DNA of 64,000 nucleotides from Chionis minor. Its lineage: Eukaryota; Chordata; Aves; Charadriiformes; Chionididae. The position numbers and the translations under genes are program-made. Of this stretch, positions 21,303-32,183 are shown piece by piece. The stretch spans positions 558,180 to 622,179 of the forward strand of contig VZSF01001354.1 of assembly GCA_013398295.1 (NCBI GenBank), in the 5' to 3' direction. The notes below the pieces were generated by a model. It ran no database searches and was not told the origin of the DNA. It saw only the letters and a list, made by a program, of their open reading frames with translations. Each line of letters starts with the position of its first letter. The first letter of the stretch is position 1.

Positions 21303-24300
21303 CGGACCGTGTTCTTGGAGTCCCTAATACTTTAAATGAATTACATAAAGCTATTGTCTAGCTCAATTTGCAGTAGGTAGCATTGCTTAAACGAGCTAAG
21401 CCGTGGTAATTTTGGTCCATTCATCTCTGCATGCATTCCTCAGATGATGGTAACTGGAGTTAGGTTTCTAGCAACTTGCTTTACATACCTGTTCTAGTAC
21501 TTATGGCAGTTCTCCTATCCCTTCAATGAGAGTAAACAAAATATAAAACAGATTAATGCAACCAAGTTGGCAACTCGCAAGAAAAACATTTGTATTAATC
21601 ATTAATAAATGCAGAAACATGTTGGAAACTTAAGGAAGCACTTTTAAAATCTGTACTAGATCTGGCATCATGCAACAAGTGTTTTGTACTTTCCAGTGGT
21701 TACAGAGGTTATAATTTAAAATTAAAGGAATTGCAATTTCCATCCAGACTATGAATCTGTATTATTCCATATTGAAAAATACCTTCTATAGTGAGCAAAA
21801 AATACAAGCTACCTTGTGAGCTGATAGCGTAAGAAGCCAAAATAAATTGTTGATGTGCCCAGAACAATCTTTTACATTTAATTCTAAGTACAGATTGGTA
21901 GGTCAGTTCACTATGCCATGCTGTCAATTTGTTATTGATAATATAATAGCACCATAAGTGAACAAAGTCTGTTTAAGCTTAAAAAGGAGACATGGCCCAG
22001 TGTTCCAGTAAAACTCGAGACAATACTACTTGGCTTTTTAACATGTAGCTTTAAATTCCTAACATTATTTTTAATTACCATTTTTAAAAAATTATAATAA
22101 ATATTACCTATTAATTTACTTTCTGAGGGATTTAATCTGGCAGTAAACTGTGTTAAGGAAAGACAGAAAATAATACAAGTACTTTTTTCTTTTTTTGTCT
22201 CACTTGCTAACACTGTTGATAACCTTTAACTTTTTCATCAGTTTTATATCTAAAAGATTAAATTGAACCTCTGCAGTCATACTTAGAATCAACTTTGTTT
22301 TAAAATCAGAATCATTGCTTAGTTTAAGAACTACTGGTTTTACATCAACCATTCTAATATAATGTTGATCCTATGTCCTTAAAAATGCTGTTAAAATTCA
22401 CTGGTTTGTACTAGGATCTTGAGGTGTGACAGTAACTTTGCATGTGTAATAGCAGTTTTCATGAGCAGATTGCTTTCTGTCTATTGTTATTCAGGCAAGC
22501 ACTGTATTTTTTTTTGCCTAACATATGAAACTAACTTTTGGGTTCAGCCTTGTTTCTGAGCTTTCCTTTAGGAGCTAAAAAAGGTAGGCTGTAATGTGAT
22601 TCTTCACTGACCATCTGCAATTGCTGTCTTGAATTCTTCTCTAACTTTATTTAGGCCTTCAGCAATAAGACAGCTATTTTCTAAATTTTATTGAGACTGT
22701 TACAAGATTAAATCTTCACTGTATTTTATTATGACAGTTTATCTTTTCTGATGCGGTCTACTGTACTTTATTGGCTTAGTACTTTCCACATTTTTCTCCC
22801 TCCCCACTTCAATAAAGTTTCCCTATGACTCAGCCCATTATTGCTCTGCTCTTAATTCTTGTGAATAACCTTTTTTTCTTTTCTTTTCTTTTTTTTTTTT
22901 TTGGTGTAACTTTATTTTTTCAGGAGAAGATTACCAGCTTTTGTGGTTCAATTGCTATTTGTACACAATAATTTTCGGAAAATACTCGGGTTTTTCTTTT
23001 CTTTTTTTTCCCGTGGTATGCCCTCAAGTGGTATGGAACAGCATAGACTATTACTTTGAAATGAAGACAAAATGGAATAGGCCATCTGGAAAAAATAGGC
23101 TTTCTAATTGTGTGCAGTGAACTTGTGACATTTAGCAGTGTATAATCTGGGAAAAGTTCATGAAACAAAAAGTTAGGTTCTGTTCCTTACAATATATTTA
23201 TTTTTTTTACCTACAACGTAAATTGTATTTTCCACGCAAATTATTTTCAAACATGCTATTTCTTTGAATTAATAGTTAGACTCTCACACAGTATAATTTA
23301 GTATTTGGTTGAATAATATGCATTATCACTACATCAGTCTAAGTCTTAAATTATTTTGTAGAACAACAGCTAGAAAAGAAAACGCCTCTCCAAGCTTATA
23401 ATGCTAGGGCAAAGTTTAATTTTCTAACGTTGCCTCAAGAAAAAGATGTGATCGAGCCAGTGCCAGTCATAAAGATGATAAGGAGAAAGCTGATAAAATA
23501 TTATTCTGAAGCTTTATTCTATTTTCTTCTTAAAAAAAACAAAATCAAAACCAACAAACCTGCTACCTCCAGGGAGAATTTTCCTAGTGGTGTGTGTGGT
23601 TCTTTTTGGTCGGGGTTTGTTTGTTTTGTTTTTTCAGTTAAAAGCCGAAGGTCCTAAATATACGGGAGAACAGCTCCATCTAGCGGGCCCTGGCACCCTG
23701 GTGGCGTCTGCTGGGGGGCGTTCGCTTTCCTCTTCCCCCTGAGCCTGAGTCAGGGTCCCCTCACCTGCAGTTCTTCTGCTGGTGCTGCAGCTATTGCTTC
23801 CAGTTTCTTGGAATGACGGCTAAGACAAGTGATAAACTGCGGGTCCTGCAGTCAGTTTGGAAAACTACCGCAAAAATTTAGTTCATGAACCTTCTATAGC
23901 TTGCGGTGAGTTCAGCATATTTAATAATCATTAATTTATTTATTCTAAAAAACTATTCTGATAACATTCCAGTTAAAGAGCATCCTTTACAAATATTTGC
24001 AGTTTCAGAATGCTCTTGATTCTCTCTGCAGTCACTTATTAATAGTTAACACAGCTTTTCAGCAGTGGTCTTTCTTCCAAAGAAAACATTTTCCACTGTG
24101 ATCCGTTAGCCCTTCTGACGCTCGTAAAATGATGTCTAAATGTAGTTAATTTTTGCAAGAATAGAAGTTAAAGCTACTTTAAGGAGTTGAGCCAAGAATG
24201 ATGGGACAAATGAGAAAGCTGAGATCTGAAAGCAGCCAGATGTCAAAACAGGTGTTTGGTAATTTATTTGCTAGTTTTAATGCAAAATGGCAGAAAGCAA

Positions 24301-27300
24301 GAACTTTACAAGTCAGAGGAAGTCTCATATATTTTCTCTACAGAAAAAAGTATTTTTATTATGCTGCTTTTTACTCAATGTTGTCTACATTCTGTGACAA
24401 TACTGCGTTTTCTACATCTGAGATTACTGGATAACAGAATAGAGCAGGTGTCCACCAGGTATAAGTGAGGACTAGTGAAATCCTCCTACATAAGCTGTAG
24501 CTCATTTGTCATGTCAATGTTTGGGGTTGTTAATTATAAGGGAAGCTATAAAAGTTATGGTGAGTAATTCATATGTTGCATAGTGGTTGTGGTGAATAAT
24601 AACTAACTTTTGTGAATTAATAGCTTGAGCCGTTTAAAAAAAGAGAAAAGCTGGGGGAAGGAAACACTTGGGCAAGTGTATGGTTCTGAGAAGGCTAATT
24701 AGCTGCAGAACTGCCGAGTCTGTGCTCTGCTTTAGCTTCATCAGCTAGCAGGGTTTAGTCATCCTGGGCTTTTTTTCTCTCCCTCGTCCTCTGGGAGGAA
24801 AGTTCTCATCATCCAATTTATGTGCAAGACCTTTAAAATATTAGCTGTTTGGTATATTAAATCACACATCTGAAATGAGTTATGGAGAGTGGCACATATT
24901 AGATCCTAATCAGATGCAACTGCAAAATGCAAGAGTTGAGTATGTCCTGAATTGATGGGAGGAAGTGTAACCAAAGGAGTCTTAGCTCTGGAATTTGGAT
25001 TTAGGAAGAAGAATTGTTTTTGTGTATGCTGGGGAATTTGTGCTCAGTCACAAACCCTTAGCAATAACTGTGTATTCCATAGCTTGTCTGCTTTCTGGGA
25101 TACCCTTGCTAAAACGATGAATGCTAACCCAGACTGCCTATTGTATGATACAAGCTAGCAGATGCAGATAATGCAGTAATCTGACAGTGGATCAAAGTTG
25201 GCGTGAAGGCTGTTGCCACGCTTGTACTTGGAGAGGGCCCGTTGATAACAGCGCTTCATTTGCTAGGACTGAGCACAGAAACGTGAACAGGATGTAGAGA
25301 CTGTGTGTAGCTGAGAGATCTCTGGGGGTAAATCAGTAATCTGACTTCTGCTGCTTTTTCCCCTGTAGTGATAAACCTAATAGTGTAAAGCTCTTCACCT
25401 GTTTCACCCGGAATGTTCATCTTAGATTTCCTCATATGCATAGTTGTACTTACTCTGTTTATTACTTATTTCCTTCCTAGTTCCCCTTAGTGTTAGATGA
25501 TGAAAGAGTATGATAATGGTAGAACATACTGACAGACTGAATCTCTGTCTGTAAACCTGCATAACAATCTTGCAGCAATATTCCGCTGGGAAAATTGAGC
25601 TTGCACAGCTGAATGCTGCCCCACCTGAAGGTGGAGAAATCGGAGAGGTGACACATTCCTAAAAGTGATGTAGAAGTACATGCAATGCTGGTTGGTATTA
25701 ACAAGGAACTACTCACTGAGTACCTGAAATTACATGTGGAACTGAGTATACATCTTGAAGTCCAAAAATTCAATGGAAACTTTGCACTAAAATTAATTGA
25801 GGGGGGAGTGTTTGTGTGATTTGCTTGTTTGGCTTTTGTGTGTTTAAAAGAGCCCCTCACCCCCTAGCAGAAAGAGCCTCCAAACTTGCTTTTAGCATCT
25901 TTGGAACTGGAAGTCTCTGAACAGCATTTTATAAATTACAGTTTCTCAAAGGGAATGCATGGAAGAGGGATCAGAAATATGAACTTCACCATAAAATATG
26001 CTAAAGTGTTCTAGTTTACTTCATCTACATCTACCTGTTTGTGAATCCATGGCTTTTGAAGATTTCTGCAGTGTCTAACTTAATCTCGTGATGTGGAGAC
26101 TGAATTTTTCTGTGCAAGTTCTCCAAGTAGTGAGCAGCTCTGCTTTGTAGGTACAGATAGCCACATAGTCCATAGTCAGGGTTCTGGATTGCCAGAACTG
26201 CTGATTGCCTGTATTTGCAGTTATTTACCTTAAACGTTTTATACTTTTGCTTGTAAGAACAAGTTTTATGGGCTTGAGAAACAGTACTGTACAAACTAAA
26301 ATAAGGATTGGATGTGCTTGAGCTCTGTTTCATTATAAGCACTAAATTTCATGGTTTAGTTATACAGATATGGAACCAAGCTTCATTTTAGTGGACATTA
26401 AGTGTGTCTTGGCATGGTTCCTTTGACCTCAACCACAGCAAGACTGTTGAGGCTGCAAGAAACTGCTGGACATTCTCCAAATCTGGTTATTAGTTCGGGT
26501 TTTTTTTCCCTCTATTAAATTGCATCCTTATATTTGTAGGTGTCCTTAGAGTTCTTCACAGGTTTTGTTGAAAAGAAGAATGTGTTGGGAGTATCTAGAA
26601 ATGTATTTTAAAAATTGACACAAGCAAGTGCTGTATTGATCAGGAGAAATGTACGTGTTTGTCAGTGAACTATAACAGCAATTTTAAAACAGCATTTTTC
26701 AGTCTGTAACCTGTCTGTATAAAGCATCTATGGAGAGAGAAGCTCTCAAATCTTTTTTTTTTTAACTGTCTAAATGATGAAACAGATTATATATGCATGG
26801 TGCTCATCCTGGTTTGCTTTGTGATTTAACTTGGTCTTAAGTGTTATGTTAGGGATATGAAGAATATATTCAGTTTGTAATGCACTTAAAGGCCTATCTG
26901 GAATTCCTGGCTTGCACACTGGCTAAGCTCTAATAGCAAATTAATTTTCTGGGTGGATTACATTGAAAAAGTGTATATTTAATAGCTTACCTCCTGAAAG
27001 CATGCATGACGCTTACTTTGACAGCTGGTTGTTAGAAGCGCCTGAGGAAAAAACCTGTTCATTAAGTAGAAGACCTAGTTTTTTTAAAGCAAGTAAACTT
27101 GTACAGTTTTAAATCTTTTAATTGTATGGGGTATTTTTTTGGGGGTGTCTACTTGTGCTACCCAAACTACACAGGAGTGCTTTGAAAGCAGTTTTTCAGC
27201 TTGTATGAGCTTGCAATTTCTATCAAACCGAAGAAGAGACTGTTTAGTGTCCTTTTGATTCTTTTCCTGAGAAAAGTAGTCCTTCAGATATTTCAGTGTT

Positions 27301-27745
27301 GAAAATAACATCTCATCCCCTGCATCTTTTGTTGTTATGGTAACAACTGGATGAGCTAGTGCATCTTAGGAAGGACTCAGAGGTGTTTTGATTTCATAGT
27401 GTGCTTGATTTTATCATATGAAGCCTCTGTGTGCAGGAAGGCAGAAGGGTGTCAGCACGCTCCCTGCAACAATCGGCACCATTGGCAAGAACTATTAATT
27501 TTGGTGGTGCTTCCCATGTTCCTTATTGAATGGACTTCATTCTGATAAATACAAAACTCTTCTCTCATCTGGCAGTCAATCGAAACACAGGCATTTGTGT
27601 GCTGTTGGAAAATTGGCCTTTCAGCTCATCCCAAACCATGGAAATTAAATCCAAAGTGTGCAGGTGGTGATATGTAATCTCCAAGGCCTGTTATAAAGCT
27701 AGATAAAGCTAGCAGCTGAACATGCATGTGTTTACTTATCCTCAG
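21303..27745. other. AT-rich DNA, probable intron; CTCF-like cluster inside
   Basis: No gene or known repeat is recognised. T-rich low complexity lies at 22871-22902. A small GC-rich patch at about 23660-23900 holds the CTCF-like motif cluster annotated separately. The last 300 bp before 27746 have balanced, non-repetitive composition and could be conserved non-coding sequence, but this cannot be tested without other genomes. Confidence 0.4.
23673..23720 (+). promoter_or_regulatory. Cluster of CTCF-like motifs
   Basis: Within 48 bp lie GCTCCATCTAGCGG (23673-23686), CACCCTGGTGGC (23694-23705) and CTGGGGGGCG (23711-23720). The known vertebrate CTCF core is roughly CCNYCTRGTGGC; the second motif matches 11 of 12 positions, and the first matches except for C in place of T in the last part. 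The third is a weaker match on the other strand. Surroundings are GC-rich against an AT-rich background. CTCF is a zinc-finger protein that anchors chromatin loops and insulators. Function here is inferred. Confidence 0.35.
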
Positions 27746-27876
27746 AGGAGCTTCAGCTGGTCTATGAAATTCACAATGCCTTGCTTTCATTCCAGGATTC
27801 AGACTACCGAGTCTTTAAAAGGTTAAAGAGGCTGTTGGTAAAATGTGCAAGGAGCGCAGCCAAGAAAGCAAAGTAG
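27746..27876 (+). CDS. Probable terminal coding exon, unidentified gene
   Basis: The acceptor TTTACTTATCCTCAG precedes AG GAG CTT..., which runs 42 sense codons to TAG (27874-27876). With the A from the exon at 20946-21012 the first codon is AAG (Lys). The peptide reads ELQLVYEIHNALLSFQDSDY followed by RVFKRLKRLLVKCARSAAKK and AK: hydrophobic residues at helical spacing and then a strongly basic C-terminus, which could bind nucleic acid or act as a nuclear signal. The exon is followed by about 540 bp of AT-rich sequence to an AATAAA at 28400, a plausible 3' UTR. A second acceptor-like CAG inside the exon (27793-27795) would keep the same frame. I do not recognise the family. Chance is possible, because 42 codons is short. 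Confidence 0.5.
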
Positions 27877-28399
27877 TCTTTGCCTGCATTGTGTATACTG
27901 AGGGTACCTGGCAAAGTTTGCATTGTGTCCTGTGTTGCCGTTGATTTTTTTTGGGGTGCAGCATCAAAATGCGTGCATGTCCTGTGAGGCCTTGGCTATT
28001 ATTCTTGGTATCTTATTCAGTCTCTGTATAGTTGTTTTGGTTCTCCTGAGGAAAAAATGTTGTGCTCTTGCTGCGCTTAACAGACCAATTGTCTTGCAAT
28101 TTCACATGTCGAGTGCCATTCTAAACTGAGCTAATGACTACACCATTAAAATATTAGCGAAGATACAGCTAACAGCGAAAACCAGAAGTTAAAGAACTTG
28201 AAAGATGATTGCTTTTTTTAAATAGTCTATGGGATTTTAGGGTTTGTGTAATTTAAATACATTTTTATTTAGTCAAGTACTTTTATAGCTTGAATGATCA
28301 GGAATGGACTTTCATTTTGTCAGAAATTAAGGTGTAAACAACAGGCTTGCTAGCAAAGTACTGTTCATTCTTGACTTCATACCGTTAGGACACTATTTC

Positions 28400-28405
28400 A
28401 ATAAA
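28400..28405 (+). terminator. Candidate polyadenylation signal AATAAA
   Basis: AATAAA lies 524 bp after the TAG of the proposed terminal exon on the same strand. The hexamer is common in AT-rich DNA, so its value comes only from position. Confidence 0.35.
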
Positions 28406-30525
28406 GTAACAGAAGTCAGATGGAGAAGAGCAGTATAGCTGCACAGCCTAAACTGTGAGGACCACATCTAAATTTCCAAATTGACTTGATTCAGGTGCCT
28501 AAATGCTGTAATTTTGAGTATGTCCTTGTCATTTTAGGTATGTTCTTAGGAGGGAGGCCAGACCTTGTAAACAGGCAGGTGAAATAACTGTTACAAAAAA
28601 TATTGATGAGAGAACTAATTCCTTGCTTTAATATTCCCCTAATGCTAGAGAGCAATAAGGGGACCCATTTTACTGGACGCAAATAATGTAAAAAATTTGG
28701 GCAGCCCTACAAATAGAACGAAAGTGTCATTGTGCTCATTATCTCCAATCCGGTGGGGCTGCAGAGAGGAAAAACTCCCATTTTAAAACACAATTGGCAA
28801 AAAATTATGTGGAGACTGGCCTGAAATGTCTGGATGTGTTACCTCTCCTACTGATGTATATATGAAAAGCTCTGTGAAAGGAAAATACAGGCTGTCATGA
28901 GATTTTAATGGGCAGACCCATGTGACAGTCTCACCTAGCACTCCCTACAGTCAAACACAAAACTAACAGATAATGCTTTTTCTGAAATACTGTCAGGTAT
29001 TAATGAAATGTTTAAGGCCTTTCCACAGACTACTGAAAGATGTTTTACCGTAAACCACCACTGAAGTCTGTCACTTGTTGAAATCAGGAGACTGAGTCTA
29101 CATTTTAGGTATACCAGTGAGAACGTGTGCTTCAGCTACAGTGGCAGGCACCTTGTCAGTGCTGGTAATAACAAATGCTGGAGTGCAAGGAGCTGCTTGA
29201 TGGATCCATGCTTGCCAGGGTAAAAGGGTCACACCAGCTTCAGACACAAAGCAGACCGTATCACCTGGCACAGCAGAGCTGGATGATCTGAGTGAACTTC
29301 CTTTGATCAAATGTCTACAGAAGTACAGTCTACAGCCCTGCAAATAGCATTTAATTACCCTATTATCATCACCTGAACCTGTTGATTATTTATAGAAATT
29401 GTGACTCAGGGTTTTGCATTAGCGTTTGTATTATTACTGCTCATACACTAACCTGTAAGAACTGTTATATGGTAAGACCTTAAGGAGTGAAAGATTGAGG
29501 GCTATGTGGCTCTCAGGCCTGTGGGGAACTGCCTGTTCCTTGGACTGGCACATGTATGTTAAAGTGTTTTTATTTTTTTCTTGGCCTTTCAGTACATCCA
29601 GACCTCTGCTGAAAAGACGGACACAACTTACTCCAGCATACCAAACAAAAGATAAAATACTCTCTACAAAGTACCTGTTATTTGAAAAACTCCCTTCCAC
29701 CAGTCAGCTTTGTAGTCAGAATTATAAAGGGCTATTGTAAGTATATCTGCTGTAATGGAGTAATGCTATTTCAGCCTTACAGTTAGAGGTGCACTGAGCG
29801 TTTCATGTAACCATGCAAAACAGAATGGCTATTGATTATGTGCTTGTCACTCAAGGAAGCTACTTGGATAGTGGTTAAGACCACGTGCTGTACAGATGCA
29901 GAATAAGATCAGGGAATAGAAATGGACAAACATGAAATTTGAGGTACATTCAGATACTGCATGAAACACCTGGTGAAAAACCTTTCTGACCGGTGGGGAT
30001 GGCTCCCAGACTGGAACGGATGGTTAGGAAAAACTACTTAAAACACCATTGAGGGTACAAGTTTTTGGGTTTATTAACTCTAGTGCTTGTGCATGTATTG
30101 GTTCAGTTGATCTTATGTTGTAGCCAGTTGGTATGTAAAAGTAAAGAGCATGGCAAAAAGCAAGCAGAGGTAAGAACAAAAATGTTGAACATGTTAGAGA
30201 ATAAGGAAAAAGAAAAGGAAGAAGTGCTTGCACTTGCTTGCACTAAATGAGTATTCAATCCTTGTCTTCCACAAGTCGTGGGCTGGGTGTTTGTGGCCCT
30301 TCTATCATACTCTAGATCTTTATGAGAAAGAGATCCTTATCTGAAGGTGTCTCAAATTAAGCTGTAAAAAAAATGAAGAAGGGAGCAAAGGAAATAAAAC
30401 TAGGTGAAGCAAAGCAAATGTTTTTGGAAATGGAAATCAAGAGCAAGAAGCATAAAGAATTTGAAAGGCTTGCAATGGTGAATGTGTGTGAGTAATAACT
30501 GCTCATAAAAGGAGGGAATATGAAT
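28406..30525. other. AT-rich DNA, no gene recognised
   Basis: Nothing is recognised with confidence. At 30370-30493 a purine-rich 41-codon frame (starting MKKGAKEIKLGEAKQ) ends in TAA next to a GTGAGTAA donor-like site. It has no pyrimidine tract before it, and purine-rich DNA gives Lys/Glu frames by composition, so it is not called. Confidence 0.4.
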
Positions 30526-30886
30526 AGGAAATTCAAACTGTAAATGCTCAGGCACGGAGAGCAAGAAGGCCCAGCTGCAAGAGGGGGTCAAACTGGTAGT
30601 GGGCAGGGATGCCAGACACAGAAGGACTTCCTGTAGGGGAATGAAGTTTGCCTTGGTGATGAGACAAGAAACAGCCCCAGTTTTGTCTTGTAGGCCTTCT
30701 GGAATGGGGTTGCTCGGGGCCACCTCTGGGCAGCAGAGCATGGCTGGATTATATGATTTTTAACAATACTTAATTATCAGGCAATGATAAAAGGGATTTA
30801 ACAAAATTTGCTATAATCAACAGAGACGTAGTTCAAAATGGCAAGGTTCACCTGAAACTTAGGACAGAGTTTCCTAAATCAAAGCG

Positions 30887-30898
30887 CACACACACACA
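30887..30898. repeat. (CA)6 microsatellite
   Basis: Six uninterrupted CA units, short enough to be of little note. Confidence 0.9.
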
Positions 30899-31285
30899 GA
30901 GATATAGCGGTTAAAGTATGATTAAGATGTTTCCTTTTCTGCAGATTATATTAAAATTAAGTACCCAATGATCAAAATTGAATGATACTCACTCTCTTAC
31001 CTTCATCGGCTTCTATCAGTGGATGGTCTGGATCACGTAATAAAATATGAGGTAGCAGTCTCCTGCAATCCTGGAGAGCTCCAGAGAGCCTCACTTTAGG
31101 ATTGATATTTATAGGATTGTAAGATGATTGACTTTGGTCAGTACTTTTCCATTGGGGCCACAATTCTTGTCAGGTGATCTTGGCAACTTTCTGAGTGGAC
31201 CTGTGATCTGGGCAGGAGGGGTCTTGGGTATTCTTCCCAGGCAACACGAGTTCCAGGTGCAGTTAGAGAGTGCCTAGTCATCCAA

Positions 31286-31463
31286 ACTCACTGTACTTGC
31301 ACTGGGACAAGAACGTACCAGATTGTCTCAACTTATTGCCCCAGCAGGCAAGGTCAGAAAAAGCCAGATTGTCCCAGCCCACTGCACTTGCAATTTAAAC
31401 AGGAACAATGTTGGGCTCATTGCCCTTGTAACTACAGCAAGAACAATGCTGGCTTGTGTTGAC
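31286..31463. repeat. Degenerate ~45-bp tandem repeat, about four copies
   Basis: Four successive units of 42-46 bp can be aligned by eye, beginning near 31286, 31331, 31377 and 31419. Shared words include CTGTACTTGC / CTGCACTTGC, CCAGATTGTCTCA / CCAGATTGTCCCA, ATTGCCCC / ATTGCCCTTG and GAACAATGTTGG / GAACAATGCTGG. Alternate units look more alike than neighbours, so the true period may be about 90 bp. The array lies in the spacer of the inverted repeat. Confidence 0.5.
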
Positions 31464-32183
31464 ATTGCAATGGGGAGGACCAGGGCAGTTCTGCACCACC
31501 ACACACACAGAGCTGGAGAAACCAGAGGGAAATGCAGAAGACAGCTTTTCAGGCACCATGTGGCCAGGGCCAAGCATTGTCCAGCGGAGGAGCCCCCCCC
31601 CAAACCCGGGAGGCTGGGCCCCGGCTGCACCCAACCCTGTCCATCAGAACCCTCAAGCAGGGTCTCAAGCAGGAGTTCCAAAGCCATCACTACAGCAAAG
31701 AGGCAAGGACATTTCTGCGTGTGGGAGAGGTGCCCACCTGAACAGCCTCTACAATGGGGCACTTCGATGCCTAATGCTGCAGCCTTCCCTCTTCCTCCCT
31801 GGCTGCCAGCTCTTATAGCTGTCTTTTGGCCTCCTGCATTTTCCTCTGGGTTCTCCTGCTGTGTGTGGAAATGCTTTTTCCAAGCACTGACCCCATGAGT
31901 TGTTGCATGCAGCCCCTCAGCCCGGCATTAGGACTATGTCTCAGCTCAGCTGCCCAGAGATGGGCCTTGAGCACTCTTGTTCAAGGATGCCTACAAGACA
32001 AAGCTAGGGGTGTTTCTTACCACCAAGGCAAACTTCACTCCTTAACAGGGAGTCCTTCTGTGTCTGGCATCCTTGCCTCCAGACAGTCTGACCGCTTCTT
32101 GCAGCTGGGCTTTCTTGCCATCTATGCCAGATCATTCCTCAGTTGCATATTACCACTGCTGAGTAGTTAAAATCTGAATTTCC

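Larger units (their letters stand above)
30526..32183. repeat. Inverted repeat: arms of ~215 and ~240 bp around a 1.2-kb spacer
   Basis: Positions 30526-30739 match the reverse complement of 31944-32183. The most similar part reads GATGCCAGACACAGAAGGAC in one arm and in the reverse complement of the other, with GAAGTTTGCCTTGGTG and TTTGTCTTGTAGGC also shared. By eye the core is about 80% identical, with small insertions, including one of about 35 bp near the outer end. No known family is recognised. It could be an old fold-back transposon with long terminal inverted repeats, or two copies of one dispersed repeat in opposite orientation. No clear target-site duplication is seen. Open frames of up to 191 codons cross the GC-richer spacer but look accidental. 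Confidence 0.75.

Noticed and set aside
27923..28129. 68-codon frame with a hydrophobic segment like a membrane helix (LAIILGILFSLCIVVLVLL)
   Set aside because: It lies after the stop of the better-supported terminal exon, in its probable 3' UTR; T-rich DNA readily gives hydrophobic runs.
31323..31898. 191-codon plus frame and 144-codon minus frame in the same place
   Set aside because: Both cross the tandem repeat and the GC-richer spacer of the inverted repeat. Overlapping long frames on both strands point to base composition, and no domain is recognised.
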